NCBI GenBank assembly: GCA_964474905.1
Contig: CAYYUP010000004.1
Location: 105,020-169,019 of the forward strand
Length of the DNA stretch: 64,000 nucleotides
Direction: 5' to 3'
Source: JADJRG01 sp964474905
Lineage (GTDB): Bacteria > Myxococcota_A > Polyangia > Nannocystales > Nannocystaceae
Part shown: one piece after another, positions 49,822 to 58,393 of the stretch
How the letters are laid out: each line of letters opens with the position of its first letter
How positions within the stretch are numbered: the stretch's first letter is position 1
The notes under the pieces: model-generated
What the model was told of the DNA's origin: nothing
The model's database searches: none
The model's input: only the letters and a program-made list of their open reading frames with translations
Translations under genes and position numbers: made by a program

Positions 49822-52302
49822 ATGAGCATTCAAGTCACCGTTCGGGTCCGTAATTCATCTGGTTCACACACCCTCGCGGGGGTCTTGGTCGAAGGCGGAG
49901 AAGAGGCCCAAGCGAGCTTTGGCGGGGCACTTATGGGTCCCGGGGCACAGCTCTTGATGGTCGGTGATCGGAGCTACCATGTAAGCCTGGACGAGACTCC
50001 GAGCTCCGAGGCTGCGGCGGTGCTTCGTGATCGCGTGGGCAAGCGGGCGTGGATCCGCTTTATCGGTCGACGGGGCAGCTATCGCCAGCGTCTAGAGGCG
50101 ATCGGCGGCGCCGATCTGGTGCCCTCTGCGGCGGTGCCAAAAGCTGTAGCGCGCGAGGATCGGAAGGGCGACGTGGAGGCCGCCGAGAGCGCTGGCAGCC
50201 TCGATCTCGCGTCGTCGATCTACGGTGCAAAACCCCTCTATTTGCTCAAGGATGGCACTTTGTCGGCGAATCCCGCAGGTCCGGCGCCGCTCGGCGTGGA
50301 CGCTCTTGCGGTGATGGTGACGGCTGCGCGTTGGGTTTCGTCGCGACGTACGACCTCCTTTGAGCGCCTCTTTCTTGCCTCCGCGTTTCATCCAGATCTG
50401 CCTGATCGGACAGATCGCCTGTCGGTCGATCAGGCGGGTTCGCTCCTGGATCAGATCACGGCCGTGCTCACGGCTGCAGCGGTCGGCAAGGGCAACACAG
50501 ATGAGCTTGCGCTCGACGCTGCACAGCTCCGATCAGCGTGCGTGACGGTGCTCGCCCATGTGATCGCGACGGCGGCCAAAGATCCCGAATTCAGGGCGCC
50601 GGCGGATCGTTCGGTGGCGATGATCTTCCAGCTTATCGGCGCCGAGCAGGGAGAGGGGGCGCGTCCCGAGATCCGAGCCCATGCGATCCAATTGCTCTCC
50701 CAGCGCGGCCCGGCGCTGACCGAGGCACAGCAGGCCGAGGTTCGAACCTTGCTCCGCGATCTCAGGCGCCAGGAGCCGCCCTACGACGCACTCCTGGGGC
50801 CCTGGCGTTTTGCCCTGTGTGCGGGTCACGAGTTCCATTCGGGCGGCATCGAGGTGCTAAAGCGCCAGTACAAGTTCAAGGAGGTCGAGGCCCCCGCCGA
50901 TACGCCCAAACCACCGGGGCTTTACTCCAAGGGCTACACCGTTCTCGAGGCTCCCTTTACAGGTCCCAAGGGACAGGTTGTCCAGATCTTCGCCCGGGCT
51001 AGCAGCCCGCGCCAAGAGAATCACGAGATGGAGTCCGAGTTCTTCGTCGGTTTGGCGATCAATCGGCACGCCAATCTCGGTTCTGCAGACATGAAAGCCG
51101 CACTCGTCGACGTCAAGCAGCACGGCTACAAATTGATGATAAATGCCCAGTGTGCAGGTTTGACGACCCGTTTTGCGATTTCGCGCATGTTTCCTGATGC
51201 GGATATTTTTTCGTCCTGGGACTCGACTTACTTCAGAACCGGGCCCGACGGCGAACTCTCGGCATCCGAGGGCATCGACTGCTTGCACGCGATCCTCCTG
51301 GGCATGAGCCACGGCGAGGATTTTGCGGCGATCGACGCCCGCATCAAGGACGCACAGTGGTACCACTCGCAGAGCCGCAACAAGGACTTTGTGCAGTTTA
51401 TCGGCCCTGCGCATCCGCTGGTGGCGCGGCGATACGAGGACGTCAATCGCGACGGAAAGGCTGATTACTACGACGGTTTTCTCGATCTTCGGCTGGTCGA
51501 AATTGCCGAGGATCTGCAAGCCTCGGCGCTGCCACGGGATCCTGGGGCCGCTCCTTCGCAGATCTCTGGGGCTGCCGCCAGCGGTCTAGGTTGGGCCGCG
51601 GGCTCGCTCAATCGGGTGACCCAATATTCAGAGCTTTGGGACGAACTCCCGGGTCAGACAGAGCTCTTCTATGCATTCCGATCCGGCGGATTCTACAGTC
51701 ATTTGGGCGCGCCGCAGGACATTCGCGTCGGCAAGGGGCCGGCGGTTGAGCTCGGGCAACAGCCGGCGATCTGTCGCTATCTGGAGGGGGGCGAGGGCGG
51801 TGCAGGCATCGCGGTCGAGGTCATGTTGCACTCTTGGCTGAGCCACGCTGCGCAGGAGCTAAAGCGTCTCCTGACCACCGCAGATGCCTATTGGAGGGCG
51901 ATCGACCTCGGTTATCTTGGCGGGCAGGCGCCCCTCAACTCGATCGAGGGACAGCGCGCGGGCTTGCTCTTGATGCTCGCAGGGTTGCTCGAATTTCCGG
52001 CGGATCAAAACATGATCGACGCGCTTTGGGGCATGTGCCTCGATATGTTGAATCTTCCGAAGATCTCGCGTTCGCTCGTGCGGCGTTGCATCACCGACGA
52101 GGATCACAATCAGGGCAACTATTACGGTTCTCGTCGAGGGATCGGCGAACTCCTGGGCGAAGGTGGAGAGCCGGGCAAGCTCGAGAGCAGTGACCCGGTC
52201 ACCTATGCAGCTTTCATCGCCGAGGATCCGAGCATTGGTCGGGCAAAGCCGCTGAGCTTTGGCGGTGGTTCGGAGCCGGCCAAAGCTGACAAAATCACCT
52301 GA
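49822..52302 (+). CDS. Large protein with candidate caspase-like (clan CD) core and an EF-hand loop
   Basis: The ATG at 49822 gives 826 residues; GTG 49789 would add eleven. No signal peptide is seen. Residues 1-100 are beta-rich (VRNSSGSHTLAGVLVEGGEE) and 105-320 helical. At 345-460 the order strand, His, strand, Cys resembles a caspase fold: FFVGLAINRHANLGSADM with His416, KLMINAQCAGLTTRFAI with Cys444, then ADIFSSWDSTYFR. Residues 540-551 (DVNRDGKADYYD) match the 12-residue EF-hand calcium loop with Asp/Asn at positions 1, 3, 5, 9 and 12. The C-terminal 250 residues are helical. I recognise no named family; the protease idea is a hypothesis from motif order. Confidence 0.7.
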   Translation: MSIQVTVRVRNSSGSHTLAGVLVEGGEEAQASFGGALMGPGAQLLMVGDRSYHVSLDETPSSEAAAVLRDRVGKRAWIRFIGRRGSYRQRLEAIGGADLVPSAAVPKAVAREDRKGDVEAAESAGSLDLASSIYGAKPLYLLKDGTLSANPAGPAPLGVDALAVMVTAARWVSSRRTTSFERLFLASAFHPDLPDRTDRLSVDQAGSLLDQITAVLTAAAVGKGNTDELALDAAQLRSACVTVLAHVIATAAKDPEFRAPADRSVAMIFQLIGAEQGEGARPEIRAHAIQLLSQRGPALTEAQQAEVRTLLRDLRRQEPPYDALLGPWRFALCAGHEFHSGGIEVLKRQYKFKEVEAPADTPKPPGLYSKGYTVLEAPFTGPKGQVVQIFARASSPRQENHEMESEFFVGLAINRHANLGSADMKAALVDVKQHGYKLMINAQCAGLTTRFAISRMFPDADIFSSWDSTYFRTGPDGELSASEGIDCLHAILLGMSHGEDFAAIDARIKDAQWYHSQSRNKDFVQFIGPAHPLVARRYEDVNRDGKADYYDGFLDLRLVEIAEDLQASALPRDPGAAPSQISGAAASGLGWAAGSLNRVTQYSELWDELPGQTELFYAFRSGGFYSHLGAPQDIRVGKGPAVELGQQPAICRYLEGGEGGAGIAVEVMLHSWLSHAAQELKRLLTTADAYWRAIDLGYLGGQAPLNSIEGQRAGLLLMLAGLLEFPADQNMIDALWGMCLDMLNLPKISRSLVRRCITDEDHNQGNYYGSRRGIGELLGEGGEPGKLESSDPVTYAAFIAEDPSIGRAKPLSFGGGSEPAKADKIT

Positions 52303-52337
52303 GGTCCGGCTTGGATCGTCGCCAGGGTTTGGTCCGT

Positions 52338-52374
52338 CGTTGGCATGCACGCTCGCGTGTTAGGGATGCCAACG
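52338..52374. terminator. Two-stem hairpin between convergent genes
   Basis: CGTTGGCAT (52338-52346) pairs perfectly with ATGCCAACG (52366-52374). Inside the loop CACGC pairs with GCGTG. It stands midway between the plus gene ending at 52302 and the minus gene ending at 52403. A shared bidirectional terminator fits, although neither side has a long U-run. Confidence 0.5.
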
Positions 52375-52402
52375 GTGGATCAAAATTTGGCGCCTTGCCC
52401 GA

Positions 52403-53134
52403 TCAACTGGCGGCACCGCGCTTGGCAGCAGGCAGGTGTTGGTCGAGGAACGCCATGGTTTTTGCCCAGGCGATCTTCGCCGCAGCTTCGTTGTAAAAGA
52501 TCGGCGCTCGGTGATTGTCGAAGGCGTGGCCTGCGTGTTCGATGTGTAGGGTGAACCGGTCGTTGTCGGCGAGTGTTGTGTGGAGGGCCTGCACGCCTTC
52601 GAGCGGGATGAAGGGGTCTTCGTCGCCGAAGAAGAGCACCGTCGGGCAGTTGATCGCCGGCAGCAGATCTGTCATCTGGGGCACGGTCGAGCCGTAGTAG
52701 CTGACGCAAAGCGCCGGGTCGTCGGCAGCGGCGACAGCAAAGGAGAGTGAGCCACCGAGACAGAATCCGAGCACCCCCGGGTTGCCATCGACTTGGTCGA
52801 GGCCGCGAAGATGGTCGAGAGCGGCGCAACAGTCGGCGATGGCGAGTTTGTGGTCGAGCTGTATAACTAGCTCCATTGACGCCTGGACGCCGGCCTCATC
52901 GTGCTCGGAGATCCAGCGCGGGTGCAGGCGCCAGAAGACGTCGGGAGCGGCGACGACGTAGCCCGCGGCGGCCAGGCGTTCGGCGACCGCAGAGATGTAG
53001 GGGCCGACGCCAAAGATCTCCTGTAGGAGCAGGAGTCCGGGCCCCCGGCCGTTCTCGGGGGACCAGACGTGGAGATCAAACGAACCCCCATCTACCGTGA
53101 TTGTGTCGCAGCGCTGCTGGATCATGTCCGCCAT
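52403..53134 (-). CDS. Dienelactone-hydrolase family alpha/beta hydrolase
   Basis: The ATG at 53134 (MADMIQQRCDTITVDG) gives 243 residues. The dienelactone-hydrolase triad is visible: Cys nucleophile in LGFCLGGSLSFA, Asp in FFGDEDPFIPLE and His in EHAGHAFDNH, plus the Glu of LLLQEIFGVGPYI. The family hydrolyses dienelactones in chlorocatechol breakdown and many other esters. No aromatic-degradation genes are adjacent, so the substrate is open. Confidence 0.92.
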   Translation of the reverse strand: MADMIQQRCDTITVDGGSFDLHVWSPENGRGPGLLLLQEIFGVGPYISAVAERLAAAGYVVAAPDVFWRLHPRWISEHDEAGVQASMELVIQLDHKLAIADCCAALDHLRGLDQVDGNPGVLGFCLGGSLSFAVAAADDPALCVSYYGSTVPQMTDLLPAINCPTVLFFGDEDPFIPLEGVQALHTTLADNDRFTLHIEHAGHAFDNHRAPIFYNEAAAKIAWAKTMAFLDQHLPAAKRGAAS

Positions 53135-53213
53135 CGTAGCCCCATGACGAGGGGCTTGGCGAGCGTCACAGCCAATTGTCGGCGGCTGGAAGCGCCCGTG
53201 GTAGCGTCGCTGG

Positions 53214-54914
53214 ATGCGATGCTTTAAGCCTGTTGTTTCTTCCTTTGGCCGCGGTGTTTGGGCCCTCCTGGGCGCCGCAATCCTGACTCTCGGCGGCGCC
53301 TGTGGTGATGATGCGATCGGCACAGCTTCGGACAGCGGGACCGACTCAGGGACCGACTCAGGCACGGCGACCGAGAGCGACAGCGGCAGTGACAGCGCAG
53401 GTTCGTGCACGCCCAGCGAGACCCAAGAATGTGCATGTCCAGAGGGACAGGGAACTCAGGTGTGCGCCGCGGACGGCTCGGGTTACGGCCTCTGTGAGTG
53501 CGCCTCGGCGGTTTGCGGTGATGGTCAGATCGCCGGCGCGGAGGAGTGCGACGAGGGCAGCGCGAACGCTGATGACAGCTCCTGCACAAGCGAGTGCAAG
53601 CTCGCCGTATGCGGGGATGCGCTCCTGCAAAGCGGCGTTGAACTCTGTGACGACGGCATCAATGACGGCAGCTACGGGGCATGTGCCGAAGACTGCAGCC
53701 TCGCTCCCTATTGCGGTGATTTGACAACCAACGGGCCCGAGGCCTGTGACGACGGCAATACGGTCGATGGCGATGGTTGCAACGTCGACTGCCTGGTTTC
53801 GGGCTCTGAGGTGTGGACGCAAAAGTACGCCGGTCGTGATGCGGGAGACGCTCGAGCCCACGGCGTCGCGGTGGATCTCGACGGCAACGTCGTCGTCGTC
53901 GGCGAGGAGTTTGTCGTCGGTCAGGGCGCGAATATCTGGATGGCAAAATACACCGCAGAGGGCTCGCAGCTGTGGACCAAGACCCTGGTCGGCAATGGCA
54001 CCTTCGCCGACATCGCGCGGGCGGTCGCGGTGGACTCGGCCGGTGATTACATCGTCACCGGTGAACTCGCGGTCAAGGGCGAGGATGGCAATCTCTGGGT
54101 TTCGAAGATGGACCCGGCCGGTAACGAAATCTGGTCGGATGTCTACAACGGCCCGAGCAACCTCGGCGACAGCGGCAATGGGGTCGCGATCGACAGCGAC
54201 GACAACATCTGGGTGGTTGGCGAGGAGTACAAACTCATCGGCCTCAAAAACATCGTCGTCCGCAAGTACGACAGCGAGGGCAACCTGCTCTGGGACGATG
54301 TGTACGACCACAAGGCGGGCAACGATCGAGCCCACGGGGTGGTGGTGCTCAGCGATGACACTGCGGTGGTCGTCGGCTCGGTGTACGTGCCGATCGGTCT
54401 CGCGGATCTTTTTGTCCGTCGCTACACCTCGTCGGGCACCGAGTTCTGGACCAAGATTTGGGACAGCGCCGCCGGCAACGACATCGTTCGCGGGGTCGCC
54501 CGTGATGCCGACGACAACCTCTTGCTCACCGGTCAGGTCTACGCGCCGATCGGCCTCGCGAACATCTGGACGCGCAAGCTCTCGGACACCGGCCTCGAAC
54601 TCTGGACCGAGATCCATGACTCCAAGGGCTCCGATAACGACATCGGTCGGGGTATCGCCGTTGCCCCCGATGGCAACGTCGTGATCGCCGGCCAGGAGTA
54701 CACGGCCAACGACTTCGCCGCTGCCTGGGTGCGCAAGGTTAATCCCGAAGACGGCGCCGAGATGTGGACCCATATCCACGACGGTGTCGAGGCTGGCCAG
54801 GACATCGCCCGGGCGGTGGCGATCGATCCCAAGAGCGGAGCTATCTACGTCGCCGGTCAGGAGTACGAGGCTGGCAACTTCGCGACACTCTGGCTGCGTA
54901 AGCTGACCCCTTGA
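53214..54914 (+). CDS. Lipoprotein with DUF4215 repeats and SBBP-type beta-propeller
   Basis: The ATG at 53214 gives 566 residues. A signal sequence ends at LTLGGAC (Cys at 30), followed by an Asp/Ser/Gly/Thr stalk. A Cys-rich part follows with three DUF4215-like repeats (CGDGQIAGAEECDEG, CGDALLQSGVELCDDG, CGDLTTNGPEACDDGN). About six 45-residue repeats come next, each with W-x-K/R-x-Y/L...G...A-V-D, such as NIWMAKYTAEGSQLWTK and NLWVSKMDPAGNEIWSD. These SBBP blades should form a surface beta-propeller. Ligand unknown. Confidence 0.82.
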   Translation: MRCFKPVVSSFGRGVWALLGAAILTLGGACGDDAIGTASDSGTDSGTDSGTATESDSGSDSAGSCTPSETQECACPEGQGTQVCAADGSGYGLCECASAVCGDGQIAGAEECDEGSANADDSSCTSECKLAVCGDALLQSGVELCDDGINDGSYGACAEDCSLAPYCGDLTTNGPEACDDGNTVDGDGCNVDCLVSGSEVWTQKYAGRDAGDARAHGVAVDLDGNVVVVGEEFVVGQGANIWMAKYTAEGSQLWTKTLVGNGTFADIARAVAVDSAGDYIVTGELAVKGEDGNLWVSKMDPAGNEIWSDVYNGPSNLGDSGNGVAIDSDDNIWVVGEEYKLIGLKNIVVRKYDSEGNLLWDDVYDHKAGNDRAHGVVVLSDDTAVVVGSVYVPIGLADLFVRRYTSSGTEFWTKIWDSAAGNDIVRGVARDADDNLLLTGQVYAPIGLANIWTRKLSDTGLELWTEIHDSKGSDNDIGRGIAVAPDGNVVIAGQEYTANDFAAAWVRKVNPEDGAEMWTHIHDGVEAGQDIARAVAIDPKSGAIYVAGQEYEAGNFATLWLRKLTP

Positions 54915-54944
54915 GCAGGTGGGCCCGCAGCCGAGCTAACGCCC

Positions 54945-55517
54945 TCAGCTCGCCGAGTCGGCGGGTGCGAGGCGGAAGAGCGCATCGCGAAGTTTGTCGA
55001 GCTTGTCGAGCATCGCTCCGTCGCCGCGGATCGAGGCGATGATCGCCGCTTCGGCCTCGGCTGTGAGGGCGTCGACCATTGCCTGCGAGAGGCCCACCTT
55101 CGTGCCGATATCGGCGATCCGCGTGAGCTCTTCGGGCGACAGGCCGTCGCGGGCGGCGATCGTCGCAACACCGTTGATCAGGTACATCGCCTTGGCGCTG
55201 CCGGGCGGCACCAGCTCGCGCACGTGGTCATCGGTGGCCACGCCTAGATCGACCTCCATCAGGCGGTCCTGAGCGCTTGCCGGCACACCGTAGTGGCTGA
55301 GGAGTGCTCGCATGCCGTTGGACTCGGCCGTTGACAGGCCGTCGGTCGCGGCGATGTGTCGCGCGACCAGGGCTAGGCCCAGCACCTCTTCGATCGTCAA
55401 CTCGATGCCGGCGGCGATCTGAGAGCTTGTTCCGGCGGCTCCCTTGAGCTGTTTGGCGACGGTCTCGTCGAGGCTGGCGAGGATGGTTTGGGCGCTATCG
55501 TGGAAGGGGTTGGACAT
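54945..55517 (-). CDS. TerB-like helical protein
   Basis: The 190-residue product contains two TerB-type repeats: LVARHIAATDGLSTAESNGM around 50-70 and TIAARDGLSPEELTRIADIG around 120-140. They carry the D-G-L-S-x-x-E calcium/metal-like signature of the tellurite-resistance TerB and DUF533 helical fold. No other ter genes are in the window. No signal peptide. It probably forms a unit with the helical protein encoded upstream (82-bp gap). Confidence 0.7.
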   Translation of the reverse strand: MSNPFHDSAQTILASLDETVAKQLKGAAGTSSQIAAGIELTIEEVLGLALVARHIAATDGLSTAESNGMRALLSHYGVPASAQDRLMEVDLGVATDDHVRELVPPGSAKAMYLINGVATIAARDGLSPEELTRIADIGTKVGLSQAMVDALTAEAEAAIIASIRGDGAMLDKLDKLRDALFRLAPADSAS

Positions 55518-55598
55518 GGGCCGCTCTGCTGCAGATGATCGCAGGGCGGCGCGGTGGCGACAAGGCGCGCCCTCGGGCGAAAGTGCTCGAAACGGCTT

Positions 55599-56579
55599 CT
55601 AGAGGGGTAAATCAGCTTCGTCATCGACGACTCGGGCGATCCAAGCGGCGAAGGCATCGCTCGTGATCAGCATGCGAGCCCGCTCGGCGAGGCGCTGATG
55701 GACCAGCGGGCGCCAGGCCAGCGCGAGCCCGGATCCCTCCAGGAGGTCACCGAGGGAGCGCTCGGCGAGCACTTTTTGCAGGTGGTCCAGACCCATGCGC
55801 AGGGAGTCTTGGAGCCCCTCCCAGGTGGCGATCGTTTCGAGGAGTGTGGCCGCATCCGCGGCGACGTCGGCCGCCGCGATCTTGTCGATTTCGGCGATGT
55901 AGCGGGTCTGCGGCTGGGCGAGCAGGGCTTTCACGCTGTCGGCTCGCCAGGCCGACATCTCGCGGCTGTGGGCTGGATCGGAGATGCGATCGATCACCAT
56001 ATCGATCGCATTGGCGAGAGCACCGTCGACGAACGAATTGACGCGATCATCGAGCTGTCGTTCGACCTCGGATCCGACCACACTGGCGACGCCCTTGGCC
56101 ATGTCCATCAGGCGCGAGCGGAAGCCGGCGCCGGGGATTCGCCGGGTGTCCGGGAGCGCGGACCACATCTTCTTGCCGAACTCGAGCAGCGTGCTTTGCA
56201 GGACCGAACGCATCATTGAGCGCATCGCCGCGTGGTTTATCGCCGCCCGCACGAGCTCTTGTCCGGGCGTAAAAGGGCGGCCGAGTGCGTGACCCAGGGC
56301 GCCCGGCAGCGTTGGCGGCAGGTACTCCGCGAGAGCTCGATCGTCGGCCTTAATATGTGTGCGAAGTGCATCGAGTTCGGCCTCGATCCACGGGGCCAGG
56401 CCTGGGTTTTCGGCGCTCGCCCGGATCGCCTTGGCGAGCCCTGCGCTCAACTCCTCGGGCGAGCCGAGCAGCTCGCGAAGTGGATCTGCCAACGCTTGGT
56501 CGAGGATCAGGTCGACGCCGGCGTTGACGAGCGCTGAGTCGGTGCGGAGGCGGGCGAGAATGTGCGCTGCATCGATCAT
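55599..56579 (-). CDS. Hypothetical helical protein, 326 residues
   Basis: The ATG at 56579 (MIDAAHILARLRTDSA) is preferred over a GTG at 56588. The chain is almost entirely alpha-helical with a Gly/Ser break after residue 120. A central segment (FRSRLMDMAKGVASVVGSEV, VNSFVDGALANAIDMVIDRI) could touch the membrane. No signal peptide and no recognised family. It sits upstream of the TerB-like gene on the same strand, and the two may act together. Confidence 0.62.
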   Translation of the reverse strand: MIDAAHILARLRTDSALVNAGVDLILDQALADPLRELLGSPEELSAGLAKAIRASAENPGLAPWIEAELDALRTHIKADDRALAEYLPPTLPGALGHALGRPFTPGQELVRAAINHAAMRSMMRSVLQSTLLEFGKKMWSALPDTRRIPGAGFRSRLMDMAKGVASVVGSEVERQLDDRVNSFVDGALANAIDMVIDRISDPAHSREMSAWRADSVKALLAQPQTRYIAEIDKIAAADVAADAATLLETIATWEGLQDSLRMGLDHLQKVLAERSLGDLLEGSGLALAWRPLVHQRLAERARMLITSDAFAAWIARVVDDEADLPL

Positions 56580-56696
56580 CGCGCGCACCCTAACAGTCCG
56601 AGCGGCCGCTGGAATGTGTGCACTGTCGCACCACGCGATCCCGAATGAACCGATGCAGAGGTAGTAAAGGCCAGCAGGCCGTGGCTTGATCGATGA

Positions 56697-57269
56697 ATGG
56701 TGGATTTGTATGAGGTTAAGGGTCGGCTTGTCGTTGGAGTGCTCACGCTTGGTTGCGCCGGCCTAGGCTGCAACGGGGACGACACCGCGAGCGGCACGGA
56801 TTCGACGAGCGCGACGGAGAGCAATGGCAGCGGCACGGAGACGTCGACGATGGGGGGCACACAGACCGCCACCGAAGGCTCGACGACGATGACCGGATCC
56901 GGCAGCAATAGTACGACCATGAGCACCACTGTCGACACCGACTCGACGACCATGGACGTCACTGTGACGGCCACAGAGACCGGTACCAGTACCGAGACGG
57001 GCACCGCGACCGATACCGACTCAGGCACCGACACCGATACCACGGGAGGCGATGACCTCTGCGTCGGCGGCACCCTCTGCGGCGAGCCGGCCACCTGCTG
57101 TCCGATGGGCAATGAGTGCGTCGAGGACTCCTGCCTTCCTGAGTGCGAGAGCGAGGTCCGCTGCGGACCCATGCTCGAGATCTGCTGCCCAGAGGGGGAT
57201 GTATGCTCTGGAGAGGACCGTGTGTGCAGGTTTGCGCTGAGGGGTAGAATGTTGAAGAATGCGGCCTAG
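56697..57269 (+). pseudogene. N-terminal half of an interrupted FG-GAP surface lipoprotein gene
   Basis: The ATG at 56697 leads to a lipoprotein-type signal (LVVGVLTLGCAGLGC), a Ser/Thr/Gly/Asp stalk of about 90 residues and a Cys-rich module (CVGGTLCGEPATCCPMGNEC, CGPMLEICCPEGDVC). In this protein type such a module is normally followed by another Cys pair and an FG-GAP propeller. Here homology ends at CSGEDRVC and the frame stops 14 codons later after an unrelated basic tail. The missing part fits the fragment starting near 59770, and both share GCTCTGGAGA at the break in the same codon phase. Left as it stands, it may still encode a short secreted protein of 190 residues. Confidence 0.65.
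57205..57214 (+). repeat. Left copy of a 10-bp direct repeat flanking the 2565-bp insertion-like segment
   Basis: GCTCTGGAGA at 57205-57214 is identical to 59770-59779. It encodes -Cys-Ser-Gly-Glu in the N-terminal half; the phase is the same as in the C-terminal half. Confidence 0.7.
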
Positions 57270-57597
57270 ATAGGGCTAGTTGGAAGGGCTGTTTGATATC
57301 GGTGTTGCGTGCAGAAACGACCGATATGGGTCGGGTTGCACGATGGTCTATAGATATAGCCAAATGGGGCGAGCCGTGTATGAGTGCAGCATTCATCTGC
57401 AGAAGAGGTCAGTCGAGGCCACTGCTGACGGACCAGACCGGGGTGCGCGAAGTCGCCTCGAACGATCGTCCAGCCAATCTCGCCCCGGGCGGTGTTGACG
57501 GCTACGGTGTTGATCTGCGTGTGCGATCGTAACTTGCGCACGGAGAGTCGAGGTGGTCGTCACGGCAATCCTTGCAGGTCTCGGGGAAGGCACTCCA

Positions 57598-57639
57598 AAA
57601 TCGCCCAACAGGACGTGATCTGAGTCCTGTGTGCGATTT
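57598..57639. other. Two-stem hairpin upstream of the pentapeptide lipoprotein gene
   Basis: AAATCGC (57598-57604) pairs with GCGATTT (57633-57639), and inside it ACAGGAC (57608-57614) pairs with GTCCTGT (57624-57630): 14 perfect pairs with a small internal loop and a 9-nt apical loop. It ends 44 nt before the ATG at 57684. The rest of 57270-57683 shows no gene. Confidence 0.55.
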
Positions 57640-57683
57640 GCTGGGTTTCGGCTTGAAATTGAAGCTGCTATCGTCCGCGAACG

Positions 57684-58193
57684 ATGATCAAGAAGCTCAT
57701 TCCCGTAACCGCACTCCTCGCGCTCATCAACACCGGTTGTACGCAATGCCCCGAGGACGGCGCCGATGGAGACTACTCTGGTGCCGATCTGACGAGTTGT
57801 ATGGTCGCCGGGCTCAATCATGTCAACGGTGACTTCTCCGACGCGACACTCGACGAGCTTGACCTCTCCAACGCGGATCTCGAGTCGCCGAATTTCAGCG
57901 GTGCGAGCCTCATTGGCACCAACCTATCGGCCCTCGACAGTGCCAACCCCAACTTTTCGGGAGCAGACTTGAGTGACGCGAATTTGTCGAACTGCGATCT
58001 GACAAACGCGAATTTCAGCAATGCAAACCTGAGCAATGCAAATCTGTCGAACTGCGATCTGGTAAACGTGAATTTCAGCAATGCAAACCTGACGGGAGTC
58101 GACTGGTCGGGTGCAGATCTCACAAATCCCACTTGTACAGGGGCGACCGGCGTGGACGTCTCGGCGGCGACAGTGGTCGGCGGCAGCTGCTAG
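57684..58193 (+). CDS. Pentapeptide-repeat lipoprotein
   Basis: The ATG at 57684 gives 169 residues. A lipoprotein signal ends at ALLALINTGC (Cys at 19). From residue 29 the chain consists of about 23 pentapeptides of the A(D/N)LSN / ANFSN type, such as DANLSNCDLTNANFSNANLS, which should fold as a right-handed beta-helix. Cys and Asn occupy repeated positions. The C-terminus is VDVSAATVVGGSC with Cys as the last residue. Secreted or outer-membrane pentapeptide proteins have no general known function. It is the first gene of the insertion-like segment. Confidence 0.82.
   Translation: MIKKLIPVTALLALINTGCTQCPEDGADGDYSGADLTSCMVAGLNHVNGDFSDATLDELDLSNADLESPNFSGASLIGTNLSALDSANPNFSGADLSDANLSNCDLTNANFSNANLSNANLSNCDLVNVNFSNANLTGVDWSGADLTNPTCTGATGVDVSAATVVGGSC
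57975..58094 (+). repeat. 60-bp tandem duplication inside the pentapeptide-repeat gene
   Basis: Two 60-bp units (57975-58034 and 58035-58094) encode DANLSNCDLTNANFSNANLS and NANLSNCDLVNVNFSNANLT, with only a few base changes. A recent duplication of four pentapeptide coils. Confidence 0.75.
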
Positions 58194-58205
58194 CTCGGCC
58201 AGCTA

Positions 58206-58253
58206 GCTCGATCACCCCGAGCTCAGGTCGTGGCCTCGGGGGGTGGATCGAGC
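58206..58253 (+). terminator. Strong hairpin 12 nt after the pentapeptide lipoprotein gene
   Basis: GCTCGATC (58206-58213) pairs with GATCGAGC (58246-58253), and inside it CCCCGAG (58215-58221) pairs with CTCGGGG (58235-58241): 15 pairs with small bulges and a 13-nt loop. No U-run follows, so Rho-independent release is not assured. Confidence 0.5.
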
Positions 58254-58393
58254 GCAAACAACATGTGTGATAGGGATTGTCGGCTGCCGAGCTGATCGTG
58301 CTCCCGGGGGGCTCTGGGATTTTATCTGATCCGATCGGCGAGTCGCGGGCTCTTAGATGGTGCGGGTGTTGTCCCGCCTCAGAAAGGCCTCCG

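Noticed and set aside
53358..54779. 473-codon minus-strand ORF opposite the SBBP lipoprotein
   Set aside because: Periodic composition mirrors the propeller repeats of the plus gene; no start signal or domain.
54945..55517. Tellurite-resistance (ter) operon
   Set aside because: Only one TerB-like protein is present; terC, terD and terZ are absent.
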